DNA from: Paenibacillus monticola
GTDB taxonomy: Bacteria > Bacillota > Bacilli > Paenibacillales > Paenibacillaceae
DNA: 64,000 nt
Direction: 5' to 3'
NCBI RefSeq assembly: GCF_009664975.1
Contig: NZ_WJXB01000005.1
Location: 124,001-188,000 of the forward strand
A program made the translations under genes and the position numbers. How positions within the stretch are numbered: position 1 is the first letter of the stretch; each line of letters begins with the position of its first letter. The notes below the pieces were generated by a model. It did not search any database. It was not told where the DNA came from and saw only the letters and a program-made list of their open reading frames with translations. Positions 29,431-38,227 of this stretch are shown one piece after another.

Positions 29431-29922
29431 TCATTGGTACTTTCTCGCAATTTCCGCCTTAAATACTTCTATAGGATGTTGATAATCATTTGCTTTATAG
29501 ATAAAGCGATTATTCCATTGATTTTGTTCCAAAGTATCAGAGAAATCACTATAATCTCCACATATTATAAAAGTAATTTCAACCATTGTTCCTATTACGC
29601 TTCGATTATTGGTAGTCGAATAAACAAGCTTCTCCGCTTCTTCTAGATAGGAATCTATCCATTGTGCTTTAATACCTTCACTTAATAAATAGAGCCTTAA
29701 TTCTTGCCTAAAGATATCATGAAGGTGCTTATACTGCACCTTTTTAATTCCAAATATAGAGAGACTGACTCGCGAGAGATCATTCATAAAAACTATATTC
29801 TTCTTGCGTTTATGCAGAAAGATATTCGCATGCCAACTATTAAAAGGTGCCGAGATATCCACCTTTGTCGGTTCAACATTTAGTTCTTTAAGCAGCTTCT
29901 GTGTAGCACGAATTATAAACAC
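29431..29922 (-). CDS. DUF6933-like protein
   Basis: 163 residues starting MFIIRATQKLLKEL, then SWHANIFLHKRKKNIVFMND, a pattern I associate with DUF6933. GTG start with AAGGAAGGGGTGAT upstream. It is soluble and of unknown function. Together with the DUF4259 gene it forms an accessory patch between thyA and the pdh operon. Confidence 0.6.
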   Translation of the reverse strand: MFIIRATQKLLKELNVEPTKVDISAPFNSWHANIFLHKRKKNIVFMNDLSRVSLSIFGIKKVQYKHLHDIFRQELRLYLLSEGIKAQWIDSYLEEAEKLVYSTTNNRSVIGTMVEITFIICGDYSDFSDTLEQNQWNNRFIYKANDYQHPIEVFKAEIARKYQ

Positions 29923-30030
29923 AATATCACCCCTTCCTTAGAAATGTAATTTGCGTTTAAGGATCATTTATTGCTGCTTTACAGTATATCAATCACAATA
30001 TTAGGAATCAACTCTCAGTAAGTCACTTAA

Positions 30031-30099
30031 GAAGAAACGGAATCGCCGTCCTTTAAATAGACGGTATCCGTTTCTTCGAGAAATATAAGGATAAATTGT
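30031..30099. repeat. Dispersed palindromic repeat, copy 1
   Basis: Outer arms GAAGAAACGG and CCGTTTCTTC are perfectly complementary and enclose an inner CCGTC/GACGG stem; a conserved tail GAAATATAAGGATAAATT follows. The element recurs at 49827 with only a few changes, most of them outside the outer stem. It sits between the DUF6933 gene and the pdh terminator. Confidence 0.85.
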
Positions 30100-30127
30100 C
30101 GTGTGCAACCTATAAACTCTTATATTT

Positions 30128-30171
30128 AAAAAAAGGCTGCCCCTAGCCACTACTGGCATCGGGACAACCTC
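30128..30171 (-). terminator. Terminator of the pdh operon
   Basis: On the minus strand an imperfect stem (GGTTGTCCC with GGGGCAGCC, inner GCCA/TGGC) is followed by TTTTTTT, 20 bp after pdhD. Confidence 0.8.
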
Positions 30172-30190
30172 ATAAAGTTTACTAAAGCAT

Positions 30191-31603
30191 TTATTTCATC
30201 ACATGAATTGGATGGCCTTCTACCAGCTCAGCTGCTTCCATGACAATTTCGCCAAGGGTTGGATGGGCATGGATAGTCAAAGCGATATCTTCAAGCGTTG
30301 CGCCCATTTCAATCGCCAGACCCAGCTCAGCAATCAGATTGGAAGCTTCAATACCGACGATTTGCGCGCCGAGAACCAGATTGTTCTCTTCGTTAGCTAC
30401 AAGTCTGATAAAGCCATCAGGAGCGTTTAAAGAAACTGCGCGGCCGTTACCAGCGAACGGGAACTTGCCACTCTTCACTTTAAAGCCTTTGTCCTTCGCT
30501 TCTTTCTCAGTCAGGCCTACGCTAGAGCATTCAGGATCGGTGAACACGACAGCCGGGATAACTTTGTAGTCAACCACAGATTTGTGTCCAGAGATCGCTT
30601 CTGCAGCGATTTTACCTTCGTAAGAAGCTTTGTGAGCCAATGCCAGACCAGGAACAATATCCCCGATAGCATAGATATGTGGAATGCTAGTGCGACCCTG
30701 ATGGTCAACCTTAATCAATCCACGTTCGTCAAGTTCCAGACCGATCAAATCCAGACCCAGCTCGCCATCTGTATTCGGACGACGGCCGACAGTAACAAGC
30801 AGGTATTCCGCAGTAACTTCTTTGGCTTCGCCGCCAACGGAGTATTTCACGGTTACTTCCTTGTCATTCTGTACAGCACTTTCAGCTTTGGCATTAGTGA
30901 CGATTTCGATGCCAGTCTTAGCCATGTTCTTGGCAACCAGACGAGTCATATCCTTATCGAAGCCTGGCAGAACAGTATCCAGACCTTCAATAATTGTTAC
31001 TTTAGTGCCGAATTTGGAGTACATTTGGCCAAGTTCAGCGCCGATATATCCGCCGCCGATAACGATCATGCTCTTCGGAATTTCCGGAAGTTCAAGCGCT
31101 TCGGTCGAGGAAAGAATACGGCCCCCGAATGGAAAAGGCTTAAGCTCGATCGGGCGTGATCCGGTCGCAATGATACAGTTCTTGAAACGGTAACGTGGGG
31201 ATTCATGTTCATTGAATACACGTGCTTCCGTGTCGCTGATGAACATGCACTCACCGTTGAACACTTCTATTTTGTTGCCTTTTAAGAGGCTGGACACACC
31301 GCTGGTCATTCTTTTGACAACGCTGTTCTTAAATTCTTGAGTCTTGGCGAAATCCACCTTAACGTTCTCAGCAGTAACACCGAACACTACACCATGTTGA
31401 GCAGATTCGTATTGATGTGCTGCAGCAATCAGCGCTTTGGAAGGAATACAACCACGGTTTAAGCACACGCCGCCGACTTCCGATTTATCCACGATTATAA
31501 CTTTCTGACCGAGCTGTGCGGCACGAATAGCTGCCACATACCCACCAGGACCTGCACCAATAATCAAAGTATCAATATCGAGTGAAGCATCTCCAACTAC
31601 CAT
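30191..31603 (-). CDS. pdhD: Dihydrolipoyl dehydrogenase (E3 of pyruvate dehydrogenase)
   Basis: 470-residue FAD enzyme that reoxidises dihydrolipoamide with NAD+. FAD site IIGAGPGGYVAA, redox-active disulfide GGVCLNRGCIPSKAL, NAD site VIGGGYIGAELG, second FAD motif YAIGD, and the C-terminal HAHPTLGE with the catalytic His-Glu pair. ATG with GGAGGTG upstream, three bases after pdhC. Last gene of the operon. Confidence 0.97.
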   Translation of the reverse strand: MVVGDASLDIDTLIIGAGPGGYVAAIRAAQLGQKVIIVDKSEVGGVCLNRGCIPSKALIAAAHQYESAQHGVVFGVTAENVKVDFAKTQEFKNSVVKRMTSGVSSLLKGNKIEVFNGECMFISDTEARVFNEHESPRYRFKNCIIATGSRPIELKPFPFGGRILSSTEALELPEIPKSMIVIGGGYIGAELGQMYSKFGTKVTIIEGLDTVLPGFDKDMTRLVAKNMAKTGIEIVTNAKAESAVQNDKEVTVKYSVGGEAKEVTAEYLLVTVGRRPNTDGELGLDLIGLELDERGLIKVDHQGRTSIPHIYAIGDIVPGLALAHKASYEGKIAAEAISGHKSVVDYKVIPAVVFTDPECSSVGLTEKEAKDKGFKVKSGKFPFAGNGRAVSLNAPDGFIRLVANEENNLVLGAQIVGIEASNLIAELGLAIEMGATLEDIALTIHAHPTLGEIVMEAAELVEGHPIHVMK

Positions 31604-31606
31604 ATG

Positions 31607-32935
31607 TTACACCTCCATAACTAGCATATCAGGATTAGCAAGCAGCATTTTGATGTAGTTCATGAAGTTCTGTGCTGTTGCGCCATCAATAATACGGTGA
31701 TCAAAGCTCAGGGACAAGGCCATTACAGGAGCCGCTACGATTTCGCCATTCTTCACAACTGGTTTCTCCGTGATGCGGCCGGTTCCGAGGATAGCCACTT
31801 CCGGGAAATTAATGATTGGGGTGAAGAACATACCGCCGGCAGAGCCGATGTTGCTGATCGAGATCGTACTGCCTTTCATTTCATGCGAAGCAAGCTTGCC
31901 ATCGCGTCCACGCAAAGCCAGGTCGCTGATGCTGCTGGCGATCATCCAGATGCTCTTACGGTCAGCATCCTTGATAACTGGAACAATCAAGCCGTTATCT
32001 GTATCGGTAGCGATACCGATATTGTAATATTTCTTATAGACAATTTCATTGGATTCTTCATCAATCATGGCATTAAGCGCAGGGAATTGACGGGAAGCTG
32101 CCACGAGTGCTTTGACGATAAACGGAAGGTAGGTTACCTTGACGCCTTTTTTCTCAGCAACTGGTTTCATACGGGTACGGAAAGCAACCAGTTCAGTTAC
32201 GTCTACTTCATCCATGATGGTAACATGTGGTGCTGTGTAAGCCGATTTAACCATAGCATTAGCGATAGCTTTGCGAATGCCCTTGAACGGTACACGTTCT
32301 TCTTCAAGACTCACATTGCCAGCGGCTGGTGCAGATACTGCTGCTTTTGTTTCTGTTTTAGGAGCTGCTGCTTCAGTTGCTGTAACTGCTGCAGCAGGTG
32401 CTGAACCACCGCTCAAGAAGGCTTCAACATCTTCGTGAGTGATTTTGCCATTTTTGCCGCTGCCATTCACTTTCGAAATGTCTACACTTTGATCGCGGGC
32501 AAATTTACGGACACTTGGCGTTGCCAGAACATCACGGTCAGGCGCCGGTACGGCTGAAACTGCTGCTCCGCCTTCTTTAGCGTCTGCAGGACTCGTTGCT
32601 GCTGGGGAAGAAGTGGTATCTGCGCTTCCTTTTGCGGCATCCGCTTCTTGGGAACCGTGGTCTCCAGCCGGAGCTTCCTGTTCAGGAACATCGCCCTCAG
32701 CATCAATAATAGCCACTACGTCACCAACACGGCAAACCTGTCCATCCTTAGTCAATACTTCTAGCACCGTGCCGTTTACCGGACAAGGTACTTCTACTAC
32801 TGCTTTATCATTCTGAACTTCCATAACAATATCATCGTCAGTTACTTTATCTCCGGCCTTGATGTGCATTTTGATGATTTCGCCTTCATGCAGGCCTTCA
32901 CCTAGTTCAGGGAACCGGTACTCAAATTTTGCCAA
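31607..32935 (-). CDS. pdhC: Dihydrolipoamide acetyltransferase (E2 of pyruvate dehydrogenase)
   Basis: 442-residue E2 core. A single lipoyl domain (about 1-80) has the lipoylated Lys in QNDKAVVEV. An Ala/Pro-rich linker follows, then the E1/E3-binding domain (about 137-175, TPSVRKFARDQSVDISKV), a second linker, and the catalytic domain ending with SFDHRIIDGA, which holds the active-site His. It forms the multimeric core of the complex. 52-bp gap from pdhB. Confidence 0.97.
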   Translation of the reverse strand: MAKFEYRFPELGEGLHEGEIIKMHIKAGDKVTDDDIVMEVQNDKAVVEVPCPVNGTVLEVLTKDGQVCRVGDVVAIIDAEGDVPEQEAPAGDHGSQEADAAKGSADTTSSPAATSPADAKEGGAAVSAVPAPDRDVLATPSVRKFARDQSVDISKVNGSGKNGKITHEDVEAFLSGGSAPAAAVTATEAAAPKTETKAAVSAPAAGNVSLEEERVPFKGIRKAIANAMVKSAYTAPHVTIMDEVDVTELVAFRTRMKPVAEKKGVKVTYLPFIVKALVAASRQFPALNAMIDEESNEIVYKKYYNIGIATDTDNGLIVPVIKDADRKSIWMIASSISDLALRGRDGKLASHEMKGSTISISNIGSAGGMFFTPIINFPEVAILGTGRITEKPVVKNGEIVAAPVMALSLSFDHRIIDGATAQNFMNYIKMLLANPDMLVMEV

Positions 32936-32987
32936 CTCGAAAACCTCCCAAAAATTTTGTAAGCATTCACTTCATGTTAATAGTTTA

Positions 32988-33965
32988 TTAAAATTCCATA
33001 ACTTTCTTCACGCCTGCAATAATACGTGCAGGGTTAGGGAGCCAGGTATCTTCGATTTGCGCGAACGGATACACGGTATCAGGACCTGCAATACGAAGGA
33101 CTGGAGCTTCCAGATGGAGTATGCCTTTTTCATTAATTTGTGCGATAACTTCAGCAGCTACGCCTGCACTCTTCTGTGCTTCCTGTACAACAATGACACG
33201 ATTGGTTTTCTTTACAGAAGTCATGATCGTATCGATATCGATAGGACTAACCGTGCGCAGATCAATGATCTCAACACTGATGCCCTCTTTTTCAAGCTGC
33301 TCGGCCGCTTTGGTAGATGTATGTACCATCAGGCCGTAGGTAACAATGGTGACGTCAGTGCCTTCACGAACAATGTTCGCTTTACCAAGCTCAATGGTAT
33401 ATTCGCCTTCCGGCACTTCAGCGCGGAATGCATGGTACAAGTTCAAATGCTCCATGAAGAATACAGGATCATTGTCACGGATAGCCGCGATCAACAGTCC
33501 TTTTGCATCATAAGGATTGGACGGAATGACTACTTTGATACCTGGACTTTGAGCAATCAAACCTTCCAGGGAATCGGTGTGTAGTTCAGCAGCCTTAACC
33601 CCACCGCCAAAAGGTGTGCGGAAAACGATTGGTGCGTTATATTTACCGCCTGAACGCCAGCGCAAGCGCGCGGCCTGGATGACGATCTGATCAAGAGCTT
33701 CAAAAATGAAACCTACGAACTGAATCTCGGCGATCGGACGGAAACCCTGTATACCAAGACCCACGGCCAAACCGCCGATTGCGGATTCTGCCAGCGGTGT
33801 ATCAAATACACGATCTTCGCCAAATTCCTTCTGCAGCCCTTCCGTTACACGGAATACGCCACCTACATTACCTACATCCTCTCCGAAGATAAGAACGTTA
33901 GGGTCACGATTCAGTTCAACGCGCATTGCGTCGCGGATCGCTTCTTTCATATTCATTTGTGCCAT
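32988..33965 (-). CDS. pdhB: Pyruvate dehydrogenase E1 beta subunit
   Basis: 325 residues; pairs with PdhA to form the thiamine-diphosphate-dependent E1 that decarboxylates pyruvate. It has the pyrimidine-binding transketolase domain ([16 protein letters not shown]) and the C-terminal transketolase domain ([15 protein letters not shown]). ATG preceded by GGGGGATAA. 15-bp gap from pdhA. Confidence 0.96.
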   Translation of the reverse strand: MAQMNMKEAIRDAMRVELNRDPNVLIFGEDVGNVGGVFRVTEGLQKEFGEDRVFDTPLAESAIGGLAVGLGIQGFRPIAEIQFVGFIFEALDQIVIQAARLRWRSGGKYNAPIVFRTPFGGGVKAAELHTDSLEGLIAQSPGIKVVIPSNPYDAKGLLIAAIRDNDPVFFMEHLNLYHAFRAEVPEGEYTIELGKANIVREGTDVTIVTYGLMVHTSTKAAEQLEKEGISVEIIDLRTVSPIDIDTIMTSVKKTNRVIVVQEAQKSAGVAAEVIAQINEKGILHLEAPVLRIAGPDTVYPFAQIEDTWLPNPARIIAGVKKVMEF

Positions 33966-33980
33966 TGCCTGTTATCCCCC

Positions 33981-35048
33981 TTATTCAAAATCGGCTTTTT
34001 GCTCTTCCAGATACTGTGGAGTTGTTTCGTACATCGTATCAATCAGACCGGAAATGGTCATTTTCGGTGTTTGCTCTGCTTTTTTAATCTGCTCATTTAC
34101 AGTTGCTTTTGCTTCTTCTCTCACACGTGCTGTATCTTCATCAGTCCAAAGGCCTTTCTTCTCCAAGTACTTGGCAAGACGGGCGATTGGGTCCTTCTCG
34201 TTCCATTGTCCTTCTTCTTCTTTAGAACGATATTTACTGGCATCGTCAGAAAGGGAATGTGGGCGGAAACGGTAAGTCACAGCTTCAATCAGTGTTGCGC
34301 CTTCGCCATTACGAGCGCGTACTGCAGCGTCTTGTACTGCACTGATAACTGCAAAGATGTCCATACCATCAACTTTGACACCGGGAATACCCGCTGCAAT
34401 AGCTTTGTGAGCGATCGATTTGGCAGCCGTTTGTTTAGCAAACGGTGTCGTAATCGCATAACCATTATTTTGAACAAAGAAGATAACTGGCAGTTTGAAG
34501 CGTCCTGCAAAGTTCATACCTTCATAGAAATCACCTTCGGAGGAACCGCCATCACCTGTATAGGCAATTGCAACACTCTTCTGTTTCTTCAGTTTGAAGC
34601 CCATTGCGATCCCTGTAGCGTGCAAAATCTGCGCACCAATGATAATCTGAGGCATCAGCACATTTACACCTTCAGGAATTTCTCCACCATGCTGGTGGCC
34701 GCGAGAATACAAGAAAGCTTGGTATAATGGAAGTCCGTGCCAGACGAGCTGCGGAATGTCGCGGTAACCCGGGCAGACGAAATCTTCTTTCTCCAAAGCG
34801 AATTCACTACCCACCATCGTTGCTTCCTGACCGGATACCGGTGCATAGAAACCCAGACGGCCTTGACGACCCAGATTAACTGCGCGATCATCCCAAGTAC
34901 GGGTAAACACCATTCTGAACATAATTTCTTTCAATTGATCGTCAGTAAGTGTAGGCATTTTATCTTTATTGATAATTTCACCTTCCGGAGAAAGCACCGA
35001 AAGAGCCTCCACATCCTCTGTATACACTTCATAAGGAACTTTGCTCAT
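33981..35048 (-). CDS. pdhA: Pyruvate dehydrogenase E1 alpha subunit
   Basis: 355 residues with the TPP motif GDGGSSEGDFYEGMNFA...NN, and the phosphorylation-loop-like region YRFRPHSLSDD. First gene of pdhABCD, converting pyruvate to acetyl-CoA. ATG 35048 is used because GAGGTGAAG lies upstream; the longer GTG start falls inside this SD. A strong promoter lies at 35131-35102. Confidence 0.96.
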   Translation of the reverse strand: MSKVPYEVYTEDVEALSVLSPEGEIINKDKMPTLTDDQLKEIMFRMVFTRTWDDRAVNLGRQGRLGFYAPVSGQEATMVGSEFALEKEDFVCPGYRDIPQLVWHGLPLYQAFLYSRGHQHGGEIPEGVNVLMPQIIIGAQILHATGIAMGFKLKKQKSVAIAYTGDGGSSEGDFYEGMNFAGRFKLPVIFFVQNNGYAITTPFAKQTAAKSIAHKAIAAGIPGVKVDGMDIFAVISAVQDAAVRARNGEGATLIEAVTYRFRPHSLSDDASKYRSKEEEGQWNEKDPIARLAKYLEKKGLWTDEDTARVREEAKATVNEQIKKAEQTPKMTISGLIDTMYETTPQYLEEQKADFE

Positions 35049-35101
35049 TATCTTCACCTCAATAAAAATATTTGAATATCAGCTGCCTCTGTTATAATAT
35101 T

Positions 35102-35131
35102 ATTATACACCTGTTTTGTCCATTTCGTCAA
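35102..35131 (-). promoter_or_regulatory. Promoter of the pdh operon
   Basis: On the minus strand TTGACG (35131-35126) and a perfect TATAAT (35107-35102) are separated by 18 bp, about 55 bp before pdhA. Confidence 0.75.
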
Positions 35132-35170
35132 AGGAATACGTATAAAATTTATGTTTCCATATATTTTGTA

Positions 35171-35204
35171 TGTATAACAGATGAATGATTATTGTATAAC
35201 AGAT
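35171..35204. repeat. 12-bp direct repeat in the pdhA/esterase divergent region
   Basis: TGTATAACAGAT occurs at 35171-35182 and 35193-35204, 22 bp apart start to start, about two helical turns. A third, inverted partial copy (TCTGTTATA) is at 35088-35096, downstream of the pdh -10. This is a candidate operator; the regulator is not identified. Confidence 0.45.
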
Positions 35205-35313
35205 AACATTTTTCTCGACGAGTAAATGACATATGACACACTTGACGCTGGAATAATTTTAACGTAATGCTAGAACTATTGCAAAAATCGACAAGAAAGC
35301 TGAGGAAACAACT

Positions 35314-36045
35314 ATGAGCGAACCTGTTTTTCTGAAACGTACAATTGTTAAGCAAACCATCTGGAGCGAACACCTACAAGAGGACCGAAAGCTACGCATC
35401 TACCTCCCGCCTGGCTACAACGAAGTTCTTAGTTATCCTGTTGTCTATTGCCAGGACGGTGAGGAGTTCTTCAACTTTGGCCGTATAGCCACGCTGGCAG
35501 GACGCCTGATTCTCGAAGAAGACATCGAACCCTTTATTATTGTAGGTGTTGAAGTAGACGTTGCAGTTAGGACGCAAGAATATGCTCCTTTTGGCAGCCG
35601 GTTCAAGCAGTACCTCTCTTGCTTTGGCGAAGAGATTATTCCCTACATTGAACACAATTATCCAGTGCGCCGCACCCCTGCTGAACGCATCCTTGCCGGA
35701 GATTCGCTCGGAGGCAGTGTTTCACTTCATCTCGCCTTGGCTTATCCGTCCATTTTCAATCGCATACTGAGCCTTTCCGGTGCATTTTATCCTGAATCCC
35801 GTGAAATGTTGGCTCAGGAAGAGGATCTCTCCTGGCTTAACATCAACATGGTAGTTGGATTGCAGGAAACGGATTACAAGACCGATACCGGAATCTACAA
35901 TTTTGTTGAAATGAACCGCGAAACCAAGGCTTTGCTGGAGTCACGCGGAGCGACTGTTTCTTACCGAGAAAAGGACGGACGCCACCTCTGGGGTTTCTGG
36001 CAGAATGAACTCTCAGAATCATTACTCTATTTCTTAAACACTTAA
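35314..36045 (+). CDS. Alpha/beta-hydrolase esterase (enterochelin-esterase-like family)
   Basis: 243 residues with the esterase-family fold: YLPPGYNE, nucleophile elbow GDSLGGS, and the C-terminal His in DGRHLWGFW. No signal peptide, so it acts in the cytoplasm. The family includes siderophore esterases and many uncharacterised acyl-esterases; no siderophore genes are adjacent, so the substrate is open. A possible promoter, TTGACG at 35242 with TAATGC 17 bp on, precedes it. Confidence 0.8.
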   Translation: MSEPVFLKRTIVKQTIWSEHLQEDRKLRIYLPPGYNEVLSYPVVYCQDGEEFFNFGRIATLAGRLILEEDIEPFIIVGVEVDVAVRTQEYAPFGSRFKQYLSCFGEEIIPYIEHNYPVRRTPAERILAGDSLGGSVSLHLALAYPSIFNRILSLSGAFYPESREMLAQEEDLSWLNINMVVGLQETDYKTDTGIYNFVEMNRETKALLESRGATVSYREKDGRHLWGFWQNELSESLLYFLNT

Positions 36046-36108
36046 AGGCTCATTGATAGAAGGAAAAAGTGAACATCTTAAGAACAGTATGTACGTTATT
36101 CCCAGTGA

Positions 36109-36588
36109 TCACGCTTTCAAATTCTCTTTGATTATTTTCTCCAAAAGCACATCACAGCCAGCATTAATCAAATCATATACTTGCTCGAAATTTCCTGTAA
36201 AATAAGGGTCCGGTACTTCCCGCAGTTCTTCCTCGGGCAGCAAGTCCATAAAGAACAACAGCTTGGCTTGCTCTCCGCCGGGGAGCTTGCGTACATTATC
36301 CCCATTTGATCTGTCCATGCAGACAATATAATCAAACTTTTGAAAGTCATCACTAATCACTAGGCGGGCCGTCATATCTTTATATCCGATCCCATTTTGA
36401 TCAAGGATATGCCGAGTCCCCTCATGTGGCACTTTGCCAATATGCCAGTCTCCAGTCCCAGCAGAGTCAACGATAATTGCCTGCGATAGATCGCGTTCAT
36501 TAATTTTGTGACGCAGAACAGCTTCAGCCATGGGCGAACGACAAATATTGCCGAGACATACAAAAAGCACTCTTACGATCTCTTTCAC
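36109..36588 (-). CDS. Low-molecular-weight protein tyrosine phosphatase
   Basis: Up to 159 residues. The P-loop CLGNICRS (CX5R) is next to the N-terminus and the general-acid Asp is in PDPYFTG. It removes phosphate from tyrosine or possibly arginine residues in proteins. The start is uncertain: GTG 36588 overlaps its own SD (GGAGG), and GTG 36570 would remove six residues before VLFVCLGN. Monocistronic as far as visible. Confidence 0.92.
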   Translation of the reverse strand: MKEIVRVLFVCLGNICRSPMAEAVLRHKINERDLSQAIIVDSAGTGDWHIGKVPHEGTRHILDQNGIGYKDMTARLVISDDFQKFDYIVCMDRSNGDNVRKLPGGEQAKLLFFMDLLPEEELREVPDPYFTGNFEQVYDLINAGCDVLLEKIIKENLKA

Positions 36589-36746
36589 CTCCAGGCCGTT
36601 TTTCCCTATTAAGATTACAATATTCTACAATAACTTTCTTACACTAATCATTTTAGCGCTGTCTAAGTCAATTGTACAACTTTTCAATCTGCATTATACT
36701 TGGACAGGATGACAAACTATAGATCTAAGTAAAGGAGAGGATTGTT

Positions 36747-37388
36747 ATGCCGTCCAAACGAGTCGTTATTTTTGCTGGCGGAGAACTGTCTCCGGAGTAT
36801 TTGACCCTATTAGATGAAGAAGATTTTATTATCGGTGCGGATCGGGGAGCCTTGTTCCTGATTACCCACGGATATACCCCTGATATTTCAGTTGGTGATT
36901 TTGACTCCATCCCGCCGGGTACGTTTGAAGAGATTCAATCTGGAAGTAGAGAGACCATTACTTGCGATGCAGTAAACAAAGATTTAACAGATAGTGAGAT
37001 GGCGCTTGATCTGGCGTTGAATACCCAGCCTGAATTCATATTAATGTTGGGTGTAACAGGGACAAGAATTGACCATACGCTAGCGAGCATTCAAATGATG
37101 ACGCGTGCACTTCAACGGCAAGTTAGCTGCTCTGTAATGGATTCCCATAACTATGTAACCCTTACAGGCTCACAGGCCCTCGTTGAAGAGCGGGGATATA
37201 CTTATGTATCTCTACTGCCCTTAACTCCAGAAGTGACTGGAATTACGCTTCAGGGTTTTCAATATCCGCTGACTGACGCCACCCTGAAACTTGGACAATC
37301 GCTCGGAGTAAGCAATAAGCTAGCAGCGCCAGTGGGTACAGTCACCATTGAGAGTGGATTGCTGCTTATTATTCAGAGTAAGGACTAA
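36747..37388 (+). CDS. thiN: Thiamine diphosphokinase
   Basis: 213 residues; makes thiamine diphosphate from thiamine and ATP, a cofactor needed by the PdhAB E1 enzyme encoded nearby. Recognisable parts are the N-terminal FAGGELSPEY, GADRGA, the metal-binding SVGDFDS, and the C-terminal beta-sandwich thiamine-binding domain. ATG preceded by AAAGGAGAGG. Terminated at 37437-37486. Confidence 0.93.
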   Translation: MPSKRVVIFAGGELSPEYLTLLDEEDFIIGADRGALFLITHGYTPDISVGDFDSIPPGTFEEIQSGSRETITCDAVNKDLTDSEMALDLALNTQPEFILMLGVTGTRIDHTLASIQMMTRALQRQVSCSVMDSHNYVTLTGSQALVEERGYTYVSLLPLTPEVTGITLQGFQYPLTDATLKLGQSLGVSNKLAAPVGTVTIESGLLLIIQSKD

Positions 37389-37436
37389 GTACATAATCAT
37401 TCGGATACATCGTTGTAACCTTTGTTTAAAATTCAA

Positions 37437-37486
37437 AAAGTCGGTAATCCTTTGCTGTTGAAGGATTTATCGGCTTTATTTTTTTC
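37437..37486 (+). terminator. Terminator after thiN
   Basis: Stem AAAGTCGGTAATCCTT pairs with AAGGATTTATCGGCTTT, followed by a T-rich tail. Confidence 0.8.
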
Positions 37487-37677
37487 GGAATCATGTAAAT
37501 ATTAAAATTTTGTAACTTTTAATGAAATTTTAATATAACGCTTACAACCTAGGCTCAGCCTGCATTTGGAGCCTCTTAACCAATATTTAGGGCATAGAGA
37601 ACCTGCTATACTACGAATCAGGCAAGCTAGCAAGATAGACAGATAATCATACTAACAAACCTGGGAGGTATTACAGC

Positions 37678-38184
37678 ATGATAAAGCACCAATGGTTTAA
37701 AAAAGCAATTGTAGTAGGAATGTGTACTACGATTGGAATGAGTACTCTGATGGCAACTGGAGCTGGCACAGCACCCGTTGCAGCAGCATCCGTTACTTCT
37801 TCAACAGGACAAGCAATTGTTAATCTCGGCAAAAAATATATGGGAGTCCGCTACGTATTCGGGGCATCTACTTCAACAACCCGATCTTTCGATTGCTCTT
37901 CGTTCATGAAATATATTTTTAGTAAATATGGTGTTAATCTGCCCCGTTCTTCTGTAGCACAATCAAAAGTTGGCAAAGCTGTATCGAAAGCTAGTCTTCG
38001 CGTTGGCGATCTGGTCTTTTTCTCCAGTGGCAGCAGAGCAAACGGCAAGAATGTAACGCACGTAGCCGTTTATGCTGGCAATGGTAAGATTCTGCACACC
38101 TACGGATCTCCAGGTGTAACTATCTCTGACCTCAACTCAGGCAATTGGAAAAGAACATACCTGAAGGCCCGCCGCGTTCTGTAA
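37678..38184 (+). CDS. Secreted NlpC/P60 peptidoglycan endopeptidase
   Basis: 168 residues. A signal peptide (about 1-36, ending near VAAAS) leads directly into an NlpC/P60 domain with the catalytic Cys in FDCSSFMKYIF, His in THVAVYAG and a third polar residue in LHTYG. It likely cleaves D-Glu-gamma-mDAP stem peptide bonds. There is no SH3 or LysM module, so it is a minimal hydrolase. GGGAGG precedes ATG. The 290-bp upstream region is AT-rich with the thiN terminator and no further gene. Confidence 0.9.
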   Translation: MIKHQWFKKAIVVGMCTTIGMSTLMATGAGTAPVAAASVTSSTGQAIVNLGKKYMGVRYVFGASTSTTRSFDCSSFMKYIFSKYGVNLPRSSVAQSKVGKAVSKASLRVGDLVFFSSGSRANGKNVTHVAVYAGNGKILHTYGSPGVTISDLNSGNWKRTYLKARRVL

Positions 38185-38227
38185 CAGCTCTTAATCATAG
38201 AGTTATGTCTATATTAGAGATTTGGGA

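Noticed and set aside
31697..32404. 235-codon open frame on the plus strand opposite pdhC
   Set aside because: Its C-terminal Cys/Phe-rich string is the reverse complement of the Ala/Pro linker of E2.
32859..33584. 241-codon open frame on the plus strand opposite pdhB/pdhC
   Set aside because: Antisense to clear E1 beta and E2 genes, composition not protein-like, no initiation signal.
33957..34727. 256-codon open frame on the plus strand opposite pdhA
   Set aside because: It lies entirely antisense to a certain pdhA, has Cys/Phe/His-rich composition typical of reverse-complement codon bias, and has no SD or domain.
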